Below, one piece after another: positions 34,572 through 41,907 of a stretch of DNA of 44,614 nt (positions within the stretch are counted from its first letter, which is position 1; the number at the start of each line of letters is the position of its first letter). The stretch comes from Hyphomicrobiales bacterium (lineage in GTDB: Bacteria; Pseudomonadota; Alphaproteobacteria; Rhizobiales; Beijerinckiaceae). Position numbers and translations under genes: made by a program. Below the pieces are notes generated by a model. The model saw only the letters and a list, made by a program, of their open reading frames with translations, searched no databases and was not told the origin of the DNA. The DNA lies in contig UCBZ01000069.1 in assembly GCA_900470775.1 (NCBI GenBank), forward strand, positions 1-44,614, given 5' to 3'.

Positions 34572-34960
34572 GACCGCACCGCCTGCGCTGCCATCGCCTC
34601 GACCACATCTATGAAGTCGAGGACGGCCGCAGCCTGGAAATCGCGGTCCTCCGGCTCCTTCGCCCTTTCGTAATAGGACGTGCCATCGAACCGGGCAGCC
34701 TTCGCCCATGCTGCCAAGCCGGCAATGGTCGTCGGCTTGATCGCATGGATTGCGTTGCGGATGGACCATCGGATTTTTGGTTTCCGACCCCTTTGAATTC
34801 GGCACGGCTGCGAGATCGAACGGGTGGCCGAATAGCCAATCGGGCGTGGCGTCGGCGGCAATTCAAACGGCGAGCAGAAGGAGCCGCAGCCTGGTCCTGA
34901 AAGGACCGTCTGAAACTCGGTCTTTTCATACGGCAGCGAGAGTCGAGCCTTTGAATTCAA
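34568..34960 (-). CDS. Hypothetical protein, probably N-terminally rearranged
   Basis: The C-terminal 65 residues (IRNAIHAIKPTTIAGLAAWA, ARFDGTSYYERAKEPEDRD) look like a genuine conserved small phage-associated protein. The N-terminal half (before about position 34780) is low in conservation and Pro/Ser-rich. It is interrupted by an 11-bp direct repeat, CCTTTGAATTC, at 34790-34800 and 34948-34958, so the start at 34960 is uncertain. The stop overlaps the next gene by 4 bp. It heads the coupled cascade of small genes. Confidence 0.4.
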   Translation of the reverse strand: MNSKARLSLPYEKTEFQTVLSGPGCGSFCSPFELPPTPRPIGYSATRSISQPCRIQRGRKPKIRWSIRNAIHAIKPTTIAGLAAWAKAARFDGTSYYERAKEPEDRDFQAAAVLDFIDVVEAMAAQAVRS

Positions 34961-35176
34961 TCAAAGGGACAAAACAAACCCGTAACAATCTCCCTCGCAG
35001 CAGGCTTTCTCCGAAACAGCACGCACGAGAGCAAAGGCGGTTTTGCAGCCGCTGTCGCAGCAGGCGCGATCAACCCGGCGAGCTTCGTCTACCCCATGAT
35101 GTCCGTCGCAACCCTCTGGCTCGCCTGCTTCGCCGTGTTCCTCCAACTGGCTGAGAGAGCCCCAGTCATCGACTGA
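34955..35176 (+). pseudogene. Open frame ending in a membrane helix, no normal start
   Basis: A 73-codon frame has no ATG, GTG or TTG near its 5' end. It reads VTISLAAGFLRNSTHESKGG and then GAINPASFVYPMMSVATLWL with a clear C-terminal membrane helix and the end LAERAPVID. The composition looks protein-like, but the lack of a start suggests the 5' end was lost, perhaps at the nearby direct repeat. Confidence 0.3.
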
Positions 35177-35202
35177 TGTAATTCCGCGATCATAGGCGGC
35201 GA

Positions 35203-35460
35203 TTGGAGTACACCCGGCCTCAATTCAACACGAGCCACCAAATCAGATATCCAATCGCAAACGGGGGCGCGAAGCTGCGCATCGGTCATCTCGTCGTCCG
35301 GTCGGATAAACCCGGCCCTCTCTTCGTCTTCGAGGGCAACAATGAGTTGACGATCGACAGCCTTGATCTGTCAGGCGTGGCCCCCGGCTCTGTGATGAGC
35401 CAGCACAACGGGCCGGGCAACACGGTCAACGTCCCAGAGGGAACACGGAGGAAGTTCTGA
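35203..35460 (+). CDS. Hypothetical 85-residue protein
   Basis: This frame starts at a TTG at 35203 after a GGCGGCGAT sequence. The second half (GPLFVFEGNNELTIDSLDLS, APGSVMSQHNGPGNTVNV) has a regular alternation that suits a beta-rich protein. The N-terminus has no signal peptide. Nothing is recognised, and coding is uncertain. Confidence 0.3.
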   Translation: MEYTRPQFNTSHQIRYPIANGGAKLRIGHLVVRSDKPGPLFVFEGNNELTIDSLDLSGVAPGSVMSQHNGPGNTVNVPEGTRRKF

Positions 35461-35644
35461 CCCAACACTTACGCGCTGGCTGCGCCATGATCCGGGTCGG
35501 CCCGAGGCAGCGGCTAGCTCGCTGGAGCGCCTGGCGAGCTTCACACAATTTGAAGGATTAAGGTTGATACCATCCACCGGAGTTCGCTTCTCGACTGCCG
35601 TATTCGGAGCTGCCACCTAGACACTCGACGGAGGGCAAGACCGA

Positions 35645-35842
35645 ATGAGATTTACGTTATGGAACGTGGGGTCGCCCCCCCATCGGGTGTGGTCTGCCAT
35701 CGGCCAACTCATGATGCGGGTAGCGCTCATCGCGTGGTGGGCCTTTATCGTTACAATCGGCGCTGTATTAGCAATCGCTTTGGCGCCTTCGATCTGGCTT
35801 TATCATCGACGCGATCTGCTTAAGCGCAGATTCCGTTCTTAG
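35645..35842 (+). CDS. Small single-pass membrane protein
   Basis: This 65-residue protein has one membrane helix (about residues 22-48, MMRVALIAWWAFIVTIGAVL) followed by a basic tail, WLYHRRDLLKRRFRS. GGAGGG precedes the ATG by 9 bp. The positive tail suggests the C-terminus is cytoplasmic. No family is recognised. Confidence 0.45.
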   Translation: MRFTLWNVGSPPHRVWSAIGQLMMRVALIAWWAFIVTIGAVLAIALAPSIWLYHRRDLLKRRFRS

Positions 35843-35907
35843 GTGGGACGACTGGACTAGAATTACCCAATCGGACTGGTGGAGTACAGCTTCGGTAACA
35901 CTGAAAT

Positions 35908-36078
35908 TTAGGCCTCGAACCAGATGTATACTGCTTGGACCAAGACATATAGCCAAACAATCTGGACGATAGCTACCAGAGCGAATAGGCTTGGGCCGGC
36001 AACCGTGTCCAGGCATTTCTGGACAAGTCCGCCTCCACAGCTTTCCTGGGACGAATTAGGGACGTTGAAATTCGCCAT
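35908..36078 (-). CDS. Small single-pass membrane protein
   Basis: This 56-residue protein (MANFNVPNSSQESCGGGLVQ then a membrane helix, SLFALVAIVQIVWLYVLVQAV) is predicted with the N-terminus outside or soluble. AGGAA precedes the ATG at 36078 by about 10 bp; an in-frame ATG at 36096 is an alternative. It is convergent with the 65-residue membrane protein at 35645. Nothing is recognised. Confidence 0.4.
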   Translation of the reverse strand: MANFNVPNSSQESCGGGLVQKCLDTVAGPSLFALVAIVQIVWLYVLVQAVYIWFEA

Positions 36079-36774
36079 GTGGCCGAGTTCCTGCAAGTCG
36101 CTCGTTTCCTTAACATAATCTTACCGACGGGCAACGATCTCCGCTCGGTAAGCTTAACTCACCGCTTGGACGCGCCGAAACCCAACTCAGACAGACGCAA
36201 TTGCCGGAGCGTTCCGCGACCCCGGCTACGCGATCATCTGCGTCGCCAGTCGAGAGGTTTGTCCGGCTTCATGCTAGGTCCACGCTCCTGCATGGAATAA
36301 TGAGAACTCGGCGCTTAGATGCATCATGCGATCGAATGACGCGGCTCTAGAGCGATCAGCCTTTCGGCGGACCTCATTTAGCGGTGTCCTTCGGGATCCT
36401 GCTCAGGCTCAACCTTCCGCGCGCCCGCGCCCGCGCCCGCGCCCGCGCTGCATGACGGTCAATCTCAGCGGTGCATGACGAACCGGGACCGGTGTTTCCG
36501 GAACGGCCCCGGTTCGGACATTGCCAGTCCGTCCTGTGCACGGCGGCTCAGCCAGCGCTGAAGATATGAGGCGCTGGTCTCAGCGTCAGCAATAATCTGG
36601 GAGTTTGACGCGTAATCGAGCCGGAGCGGCGAATCTTGGGGAATCCCGCTCCGGCTCTAACCAAGCGCGCAGGGGATAGCCCGCTCGCAAGGCTGATGCA
36701 TTTTAGCGTAACCCATGGTCACTGTCAGCGGTCGACGAAGGTGTCGCTTGAAGTAGGGTCCAGGCACGGCGTCG
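36079..36774. other. Gene-free stretch with simple repeat and two hairpins
   Basis: No credible gene lies in these 696 bp. There is a GCGCCC tandem repeat of four and two-thirds units (36421-36448), an 8-bp stem GAACCGGG/CCCGGTTC (36480-36487 with 36508-36515), and a 12-bp perfect stem (36618-36629 with 36646-36657). No T-run follows either hairpin. Confidence 0.55.
36618..36657. repeat. 12-bp perfect inverted repeat in gene-free DNA
   Basis: GAGCCGGAGCGG pairs with CCGCTCCGGCTC across a 16-nt loop. No poly-T tract follows on either strand, and no coding region adjoins. It would form a very stable hairpin in RNA or single-stranded DNA. Confidence 0.6.
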
Positions 36775-37002
36775 TTACCGGACGGGATCCGCGCTAGGGT
36801 TCGGATGCTGGCCATCGGATGGTTCCCGCGAGACTGCTTGGGCCACCCGCTCTTGATACTCCCGCCAAGTGCCTAGTTTGAGACCGCAGCGTTCGCAGCG
36901 CACCGGTCCATTGTCGGCCAAAGGGTCAGGCAGTGTAACGGACGGGCACCCACATAGATCGCAGCCGAAGATTTCTTGAGCGACGGTTCTCATTATCGGC
37001 AT
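36775..37002 (-). CDS. Small zinc-ribbon protein
   Basis: This 75-residue protein has a two-knuckle Cys pattern, CDLCG...VRCERCGLKLGTW, that should bind one Zn. It resembles small alphaproteobacterial zinc-ribbon hypothetical proteins. The ATG at 37002 (MPIMRT) was chosen; ATG 36993 or the longer frame from 37119 are possible. The Pro/Ser-rich C-terminus is probably disordered. Function is unknown. Confidence 0.5.
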   Translation of the reverse strand: MPIMRTVAQEIFGCDLCGCPSVTLPDPLADNGPVRCERCGLKLGTWREYQERVAQAVSREPSDGQHPNPSADPVR

Positions 37003-37147
37003 CCCGGACGCAACCGCTACGGCAACTAGCGAGCGCCACTCTGCGCGATTGTGCTTCGATAGCCAAGTCCCAGACATCACCGGTAGTAAGGGCGGTAAGT
37101 CCCCTCCGATGTTCCCCAACCACCTTCGGGCGGCTCTTCTCCGCCGA

Positions 37148-37246
37148 CTATCGAAACAAAACCACGGGTAGCGCGGTCAACGCCGCGAGCGCGACCACGA
37201 CTGCCGTGCGAAGCAACACGCCCTTGGCGTTATTGCTGAACAGCAT
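37148..37246 (-). CDS. Possible 32-residue membrane micro-protein
   Basis: A short frame starts at an ATG at 37246 with GGGG 7 bp upstream. It encodes a basic start (MLFSNNAKGVLLR) and one hydrophobic helix (TAVVVALAALTALPVVLF). The size and layout are like small holin-type or stress peptides. It is divergent from the peptidoglycan-binding gene by 58 bp. Coding is uncertain. Confidence 0.3.
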   Translation of the reverse strand: MLFSNNAKGVLLRTAVVVALAALTALPVVLFR

Positions 37247-37304
37247 CTGACACCCCACGCAACGAGCTGCCGTAGCAGCGATCAACCCCCAAGGACATGC
37301 CATC

Positions 37305-37541
37305 ATGAACACTCGCGAGGTGCAAGCCGCGCTGCTTTCGCTTGGCTATTCGCTGACGGTGGATGGCGTCGCGGGGCCGACGACGGCGGTCCAGATGTTC
37401 CAGCGGGGCAAAGGGCTTGCTGCTGACGGCGTCGTCGGGCCGCAGAACCAGAGCGCGTCGCTGGGCGTGGCCTATACCGGGCAGCTCGCGCAGGACACGC
37501 AGGACCACGCCTTCAAGGGCGTGCTCGCGGTCAGGTTCTGA
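37305..37541 (+). CDS. Peptidoglycan-binding domain fragment (phage lysin-like)
   Basis: This 78-residue protein is a PG_binding_1 domain: MNTREVQAALLSLGYSL, then VDGVAGPTT, VQMFQRGKGLAADGVVGP. Such domains are usually fused to a phage endolysin catalytic domain, which is absent, and the end after residue 60 looks unrelated, so it is probably a remnant. AAGGAC precedes the ATG. The next 190 bp have no gene. Confidence 0.6.
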   Translation: MNTREVQAALLSLGYSLTVDGVAGPTTAVQMFQRGKGLAADGVVGPQNQSASLGVAYTGQLAQDTQDHAFKGVLAVRF

Positions 37542-37733
37542 GAAGGGAGCGACGGACCGGCGCGAGGCGGCTGCACGGCCGGCGCCGGTTCCGCCTGCTC
37601 CCCCACCTCCGGGCCACCGTCGTGCTCGGCGGGCGGCCACGAAGACCACCCGGCATTGAAGCGCGTCGGCGCATTGGCGCTTCGTCGGCCGAGGTCTGCT
37701 AAGGGTCGACAGCGGAAGTCCGGCCGCCAAACT

Positions 37734-38021
37734 TCAACTGCGGCGTGCGTTTTTGGCGCGGCATTGGTTCAGCGCGGCGCGACGGGATGTCTTCCGTTCG
37801 GGTTCGCTCATTATAAAATGGGAGGCGTTTACTGTCCAACTCTGTTGTTCTTCGACCAAGCAAAGGCATGTTCCCACGCGCTGAGCGGGAGGCTCCAGGG
37901 CCTCGGTGTCCATGCATGGCCGAATAACCTCGTCGAACGAGGGGACGGTGAACGCAGGGGCTGAGACAGCCAAGCCCGCGACCATGGCAAACAGAAGAGC
38001 AATCAATTTCAATCGCGACAT
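37734..38021 (-). CDS. Secreted hypothetical protein
   Basis: This 95-residue protein has a clear signal peptide (MSRLKLIALLFAMVAGLAVS, cleavage near PAFT) and a mature part with four cysteines that could form disulfides (CMDTE, CLC, and one near the C-terminus). It is not a lipoprotein. Nothing is recognised. It lies downstream of the response-regulator pseudogene on the same strand. Confidence 0.5.
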   Translation of the reverse strand: MSRLKLIALLFAMVAGLAVSAPAFTVPSFDEVIRPCMDTEALEPPAQRVGTCLCLVEEQQSWTVNASHFIMSEPERKTSRRAALNQCRAKNARRS

Positions 38022-38070
38022 GCCGGCATCACAATTCAGCTTGGCGGTGTGCTCACCACATTGAAGGAGC

Positions 38071-38493
38071 TTACTCGGGCGCTTTGTCGGCCATGTTCGC
38101 TGCGGTCGCCGTGGCCGTTACGGTTGCTGCTTGATTTATCATCTGGGAAATGGCGGTGATGATCTGGGCGTACGCATAGGGCTTGGGGATCATCAAGCTG
38201 TTGGGAACGCCATTGGCTGGCCACTCCGCGACGCTGTCACCGCTCATGTAGATGATCGGCATTTCAGGCACGAGTTCACGGGCACGGTGGCCGACTGCCC
38301 AACCGTCAGGGCGTTGCCCGAGGCGAATATAAGTCAAAACGCCTTTGAAACGGGAGGCGTCCTCGTTGAGCAGGTCGAGTGCCCCTGTCCAGAGTTGGCC
38401 ACGACACATTTAACCCGCTTCGTTCAGGGCATCTTCAAGCGAAAAAGCTATGAGGGCCTCGTCGTCGACGATCAATAGTAAAACATTCGACAT
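38071..38493 (-). pseudogene. Response-regulator receiver, broken by a stop and lacking the phosphoacceptor Asp
   Basis: Reading from the ATG at 38493, MSNVLLLIVDDEALIAF gives a normal receiver start with the acidic pocket. Codon 28 is TAA (38410-38412), where most relatives have Tyr after EAG. The same frame then continues with a receiver-like region: ALDLLNEDASRFKGVLT, YIRLG, PDGWAVGHRA and PKPYAYAQI. The phosphorylated Asp of the usual VLTDIRLG is Tyr here (TAT), a single-base change from GAT. The conserved Lys in PKP is retained. The gene is therefore unlikely to signal; the C-terminal part from 38409 may still be translated. Confidence 0.7.
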
Positions 38494-38710
38494 GCAATTG
38501 CTCCGAAAAGGCGGGAGCACACAGGTCAAAAACCAGTTCTCTCAGCGGTCAAATGCCCATACTCGAATTCGACCATTTTGGAATGTAACATGTTTCGCAT
38601 GTCAAAGTAATCTAATTGTATGAGCGCGTTCTGTAAATAATCCAAATCTATGGCATGAGCCGCGCAAACCTAATCTTGCAGACCAGTTCAAGGGCAAGGG
38701 CGACGGCTCC

Positions 38711-39418
38711 TTGAGCGCGATGACCATCGTCGTGGGCCGCGGGCCACATTACGTTGTCGTCTGGGGAGGCGACAGCAAGGGAGAAAAGCTCATTGTCGTC
38801 GCTTTCAATAACGCTGGGAAGCGCTTTGCAGAGGTCAAAAGGGTTGCTACGGAGCAGGGACACGCCGTGGACCCGGACGGCGACCACAAATGGTTCATCA
38901 TCTATCAAATTACCCCAATTCTCGAAGGGAATGGGACGCTCACAGCCGTCGATGCGGCAGGGATGCCGTTTGCGCGTATTTCGCTCACGATCAGCCCGGA
39001 CCAGGGCCTGAAGATAGAACAGACGCTCCTTGAGGTATTCGTCTCGGAGACTAAGAGCTCCGTTCACCCTGGCAGTGTCGCCGCTTTCTCCAACCCAGCC
39101 ACCGCAAGAAACTCCAAACTGCTTCCAGGGTCTGCAACCGCCACAGCGGCCGAGCTGCGCTTCCGGATCGAAAAGAATGGCGCCGTCTTCTGGGTCGGCG
39201 CGTGTGTACCGCAAGGCACGACGGACTTTTCGCGCGCCTACATCTTCTTCCACCCGGACGTCATGTCGGTCAAAGACAGCGCCAGCTATGTTGCCTTCGG
39301 TGCCCCATGGCCAAATGTTAGCCGCTACGTTCTCGGCCAAGGCATCCAGCTCGCTGCGGTCCGAAAAATGGTTCTGTTGGTGCCGTTCATGACCAATGTG
39401 AAGCAGCCCCCTAATTGA
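38711..39418 (+). pseudogene. 5' part of an unknown gene interrupted by the IS element
   Basis: The plus frame (ATG at 38720 or TTG at 38711) encodes a regular protein: IVVGRGPHYVVVWGGDSKG, HKWFIIYQITPILEGNGTL, RKMVLLVPFMTNVKQ. The last two residues and the stop come from the IS end. The frame is open upstream to 38624 with protein-like residues (NLADQFKGKGDG) but no start, so the 5' end may also be damaged. A long antisense frame is a shadow. The 3' part resumes at about 40713. The family is not recognised; VWGGDS and the later GLSSYSSG could suit a hydrolase. Confidence 0.6.
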
Positions 39419-39461
39419 CCGGACACGGCCTCCCACTTCCGCAAGAGGTAGGAGTAATGTC

Positions 39462-39860
39462 GTGTCTATGACTGGTTCGATATCGAAGAGTGAGGTCCTT
39501 TCGGGGCCCGAGCGGCGGCGTCGGTGGGCGCCGGCCGAGAAGTTGGCGATTGTCGCGGAGACCTATGAGCCGGGCATGAGCGTGAGCCTGGTTGCCCGGC
39601 GGCACGGGATCGCGCCCAACCAGGTTTTCTCCTGGCGTCGGCTGGCGAACCAGGGTGCGCTGACGGCGACGCGGGCGGAGGAAGAGGTCGTCCCGGCGTC
39701 GGACTATCGGATGCTGCAAAACCAGATCCGCGAACTTCATCGGCTTCTCGGCAAGAAGACGCTCGAGGCCGAGATCCTGAAGGAAGCGCTCGACGCCACC
39801 GCGGACTCAAAAAAACATCTGCTGCGCTCGCTGTCATGGCCCAAGGACGGTTCGCGATGA
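39462..39860 (+). CDS. IS3-family transposase OrfA
   Basis: This 132-residue protein has a helix-turn-helix (RRWAPAEKLAIVAETYEPGM, VSLVARRHGIAPNQVFSWRR) and a C-terminal leucine-zipper-like helix (YRMLQNQIRELHRLLGKKTL). These bind the IS ends and mediate OrfA/OrfAB multimers. GGAG precedes the GTG at 39462; ATG 39468 is an alternative. Near the end a run of seven A (39809-39815) lies before the -1-frame orfB and could cause the frameshift that makes OrfAB. Confidence 0.88.
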   Translation: MSMTGSISKSEVLSGPERRRRWAPAEKLAIVAETYEPGMSVSLVARRHGIAPNQVFSWRRLANQGALTATRAEEEVVPASDYRMLQNQIRELHRLLGKKTLEAEILKEALDATADSKKHLLRSLSWPKDGSR

Positions 39861-40708
39861 AAGCCGTCTGCGAGGTTCTGGGGGTGGCCCGCTCGAACAT
39901 TGCCGCGCGGGCCAGGGCTCCCTTCGGTAAGCCTCGTCGGGGACGGCCTGCTCTGCCCGACGAGGAGATGGTCGTGGCGATCCAAGCCATCGTCACCGAG
40001 ATGCCGAGCTATGGCTATCGCCGCGTCTGGGCGCTGCTACGCCGCGCGGCACAGGCGGAGGGCCGGCCTGCGCCAAATCACAAACGGGTCTACCGCGCCA
40101 TGAGGGCCCATGGCCTGCTCCTGCAGCGCCATGCGGGCGGCGTCGAGGCGCGACGTCACGATGGCCGCATCGCCGTCGATCAGTCCAACCTGCGCTGGTG
40201 CTCGGACGGCTTCGAGCTCGGCTGCGACAACGGTGAGAAGGTCCGCGTCGCCTTCGCGCTCGACTGCTGCGACCGCGAGGCGATCAGCTTCGTCGCAACG
40301 ACTGAGGGCATCAAGGGCGAGGATGTTCGCGACCTCATGACGGTGGCCGTGGAAACCCGCTTCGGCCCGGTCAATCGTCTGCCCGGCGTGATCGAATGGC
40401 TGACCGACAACGGCTCAGGCTACATTGCCGGCGAAACCCGGCGCTTTGCTCGCGAGATCGGCTTCGAACCGCTGACGACGCCGGTCCAGAGCCCGCAGTC
40501 CAACGGCATGGCCGAGGCCTTCGTGCGAACCATCAAGCGCGACTACGCCAGGGTCAATCCGATGCCATCAGCAGAAATCGTCATGCGTCAGTTGCCAGCA
40601 TGGTTCGATCACTACAACCGGCTTCACCCGCATAAGGCGCTGGGATACCGTTCACCGCGAGAGTTCATCGCAAACCGTTCAACCACGGAGGATGTGTCCG
40701 GTCTTTGA
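39836..40708 (+). CDS. IS3-family transposase OrfB (DDE integrase domain)
   Basis: This 290-residue protein has an HTH_21-like N-terminal segment (YGYRRVWALLRR) and an integrase core with catalytic Asp124 (WCSDGFEL), Asp191 (LTDNGSGY) and Glu227 (NGMAEAFV). The second and third are 35 residues apart, as required for D,D35E. It ends with HPHKALGYRSPREF, typical of IS3. It overlaps orfA in the -1 frame by 25 bp and is normally produced as a fusion by frameshifting; an independent ATG at 39836 is present. Confidence 0.92.
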   Translation: MAQGRFAMKAVCEVLGVARSNIAARARAPFGKPRRGRPALPDEEMVVAIQAIVTEMPSYGYRRVWALLRRAAQAEGRPAPNHKRVYRAMRAHGLLLQRHAGGVEARRHDGRIAVDQSNLRWCSDGFELGCDNGEKVRVAFALDCCDREAISFVATTEGIKGEDVRDLMTVAVETRFGPVNRLPGVIEWLTDNGSGYIAGETRRFAREIGFEPLTTPVQSPQSNGMAEAFVRTIKRDYARVNPMPSAEIVMRQLPAWFDHYNRLHPHKALGYRSPREFIANRSTTEDVSGL

Positions 40709-41201
40709 GGGGCAACAACACAATGAATCGGGATCAAACAGCTCTACGACCAACGTCTTCGCCGACAGAGGTGTAGAGACCCTCAATGAGATCATGACCG
40801 GATGCAGGGATACTGTCGGAGGCTTGGGATCGAGCGACGTGAGGGTCAATAGCCTAGGCCTCTCCAGCTATAGTTCGGGCATAAATCATCTGGCGAGGTT
40901 CGCTGATGTGCTGGGCGGCTCAGGCCTAATCAAGGAGATGCTCGATCTGGATTCCGGATACATGCGATCGAAACATAGAGCCCTGCCCAATGCGAAAGGC
41001 GCTCAGACCTTCGCCGTCAGCCAAAATGCGCCGCCGTCCCCCAATCGGAACTGGCTTCACCTCGACGCCGACGCTTGGGAACTCGTGACAGACTTCGGAC
41101 CGGCCAAGAATGCGAAAGGACAGAGGCTAGGGGACAACATTCATGGAAAAATCGGTAACTTGATGTTCCAGTCCATGATGCTTCGCAGCGTGATCAAATA
41201 G
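40692..41201 (+). pseudogene. 3' part of the unknown gene interrupted by the IS element
   Basis: From the right end of the IS (about 40713) the frame reads QQHNESGSN and then VNSLGLSSYSSGINHLARFA, NRNWLHLDADAWELV, and ends LMFQSMMLRSVIK. The first seven codons from 40692 are IS sequence. The frame offset relative to the 5' half is what is expected if the IS plus a 4-bp duplication is removed. The protein would then be about 390 residues. GLSSYSSG resembles a Ser nucleophile elbow only loosely. Confidence 0.55.
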
Positions 41202-41291
41202 ATGCTCTCACAGGGGCGGTAGAGGGCGACTAGATCGCTGAGACCTGTACCGGCGGTTTCAGGGCGTCCATCGTACCAGCCGTCGTCCTAT

Positions 41292-41495
41292 TCAATCTTC
41301 ATCCGGTGACACGATTAAAAAGAAAATGTCCTGGGGCGCTGCATCGCCTCGTTCGATCATGGCGGCGACCGAGGCGGCGCGTATGGCGCGTGTTTCTCCA
41401 TGAACGATATGCGTCTGCGGTGGCGGGCCCGAGTGCGGTTTGGCAGTGGCCTCCAGCACGGAGATGCGCCGTTGCAGGGCGGTGGTGCTGATCAT
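41292..41495 (-). CDS. Hypothetical 67-residue phage-type protein
   Basis: The protein starts with a coiled-coil-like helix (MISTTALQRRISVLEATA), then VHGETRAIRAASVAAMIERG, and ends DIFFLIVSPDED. The repeated start 'xxLxxRxxxLE' recurs in the next two upstream genes. Its start overlaps the stop of the upstream gene by 4 bp (ATGA). It is the last gene of the cascade from 42344. Function is unknown. Confidence 0.5.
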   Translation of the reverse strand: MISTTALQRRISVLEATAKPHSGPPPQTHIVHGETRAIRAASVAAMIERGDAAPQDIFFLIVSPDED

Positions 41496-41704
41496 GCTGC
41501 CTTGCCTTCAGGGCGCGGTTCGTAGAAGCGGCGGATATGAACGAACAGGTCCGAGGCGCGCGCCTTGCCGCTTTCGATCAGTTCAGCCTCCTGCCGCTGG
41601 AGGTCCCCCTTGCTCGCGCCGAACAGCACGAATGTGCCTGCCGTCTTCGGCTCCCGCGCGGCCTCGAGTTTCGAGACGCGCTTTCCCAACGTGCTCTCCT
41701 TCAT
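41492..41704 (-). CDS. Hypothetical 70-residue phage-type protein
   Basis: It begins MKESTLGKRVSKLEAAR, the same short helix pattern as its neighbours. FVLFGASKGDLQRQEAELIE and LFVHIRRFYEP follow. It is ATGA-coupled on both sides. The three small proteins may be paralogues with a shared N-terminal helix followed by different ends. Confidence 0.5.
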   Translation of the reverse strand: MKESTLGKRVSKLEAAREPKTAGTFVLFGASKGDLQRQEAELIESGKARASDLFVHIRRFYEPRPEGKAA

Positions 41705-41907
41705 AGCTCTCTCCTGGGGACGCCGGTGACGATGATAGTCGGAACGAGTCGATTGCGATCCAGCCCGCGACGCTGACGCTCCTCGGCAACCATCCGCTGC
41801 GCGTCCTCCGCTGTAGTGGCGACTGCCAGTATTGGCTCGGCCGAACTCCGGGCCGAACCCTCCAGCTTTCCAATGCGGCGCGCGATGGCATGTGTGTTCG
41901 TGCTCAT
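41701..41907 (-). CDS. Hypothetical 68-residue phage-type protein
   Basis: It begins MSTNTHAIARRIGKLEGSAR, similar to the next two proteins, followed by AEDAQRMVAEERQRRGL and TIIVTGVPRREL. The stop overlaps the next start by 4 bp, and the start overlaps the DUF5681 gene by 4 bp. Similar small proteins occur directly beside terminase small-subunit-like genes in alphaproteobacterial prophages. Confidence 0.5.
   Translation of the reverse strand: MSTNTHAIARRIGKLEGSARSSAEPILAVATTAEDAQRMVAEERQRRGLDRNRLVPTIIVTGVPRREL

Larger units (their letters stand above)
39408..40712 (+). mobile_element. IS3-family insertion sequence
   Basis: The element spans about 1.3 kb with orfA and orfB in overlapping frames. 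Imperfect terminal inverted repeats of about 27 bp share CCCCT, GACCGGACAC and CCTCC at the left end (39408-39434) and, reversed, at the right end (40686-40712). The exact ends and the target duplication are not certain: CAGC on the left and CAAC on the right differ by one base. It splits an unknown gene (38711-41201). The D,D35E residues are intact, so it may be active. Confidence 0.8.

Noticed and set aside
36421..36448. CRISPR-like or minisatellite locus
   Set aside because: It is a plain GCGCCC hexamer repeat without spacers.
38648..39436. 262-codon antisense frame opposite the unknown gene
   Set aside because: The plus frame has regular hydrophobic patterns and continues beyond the IS in a consistent frame; the antisense frame is Arg/Gly/Asp-rich and is a shadow.
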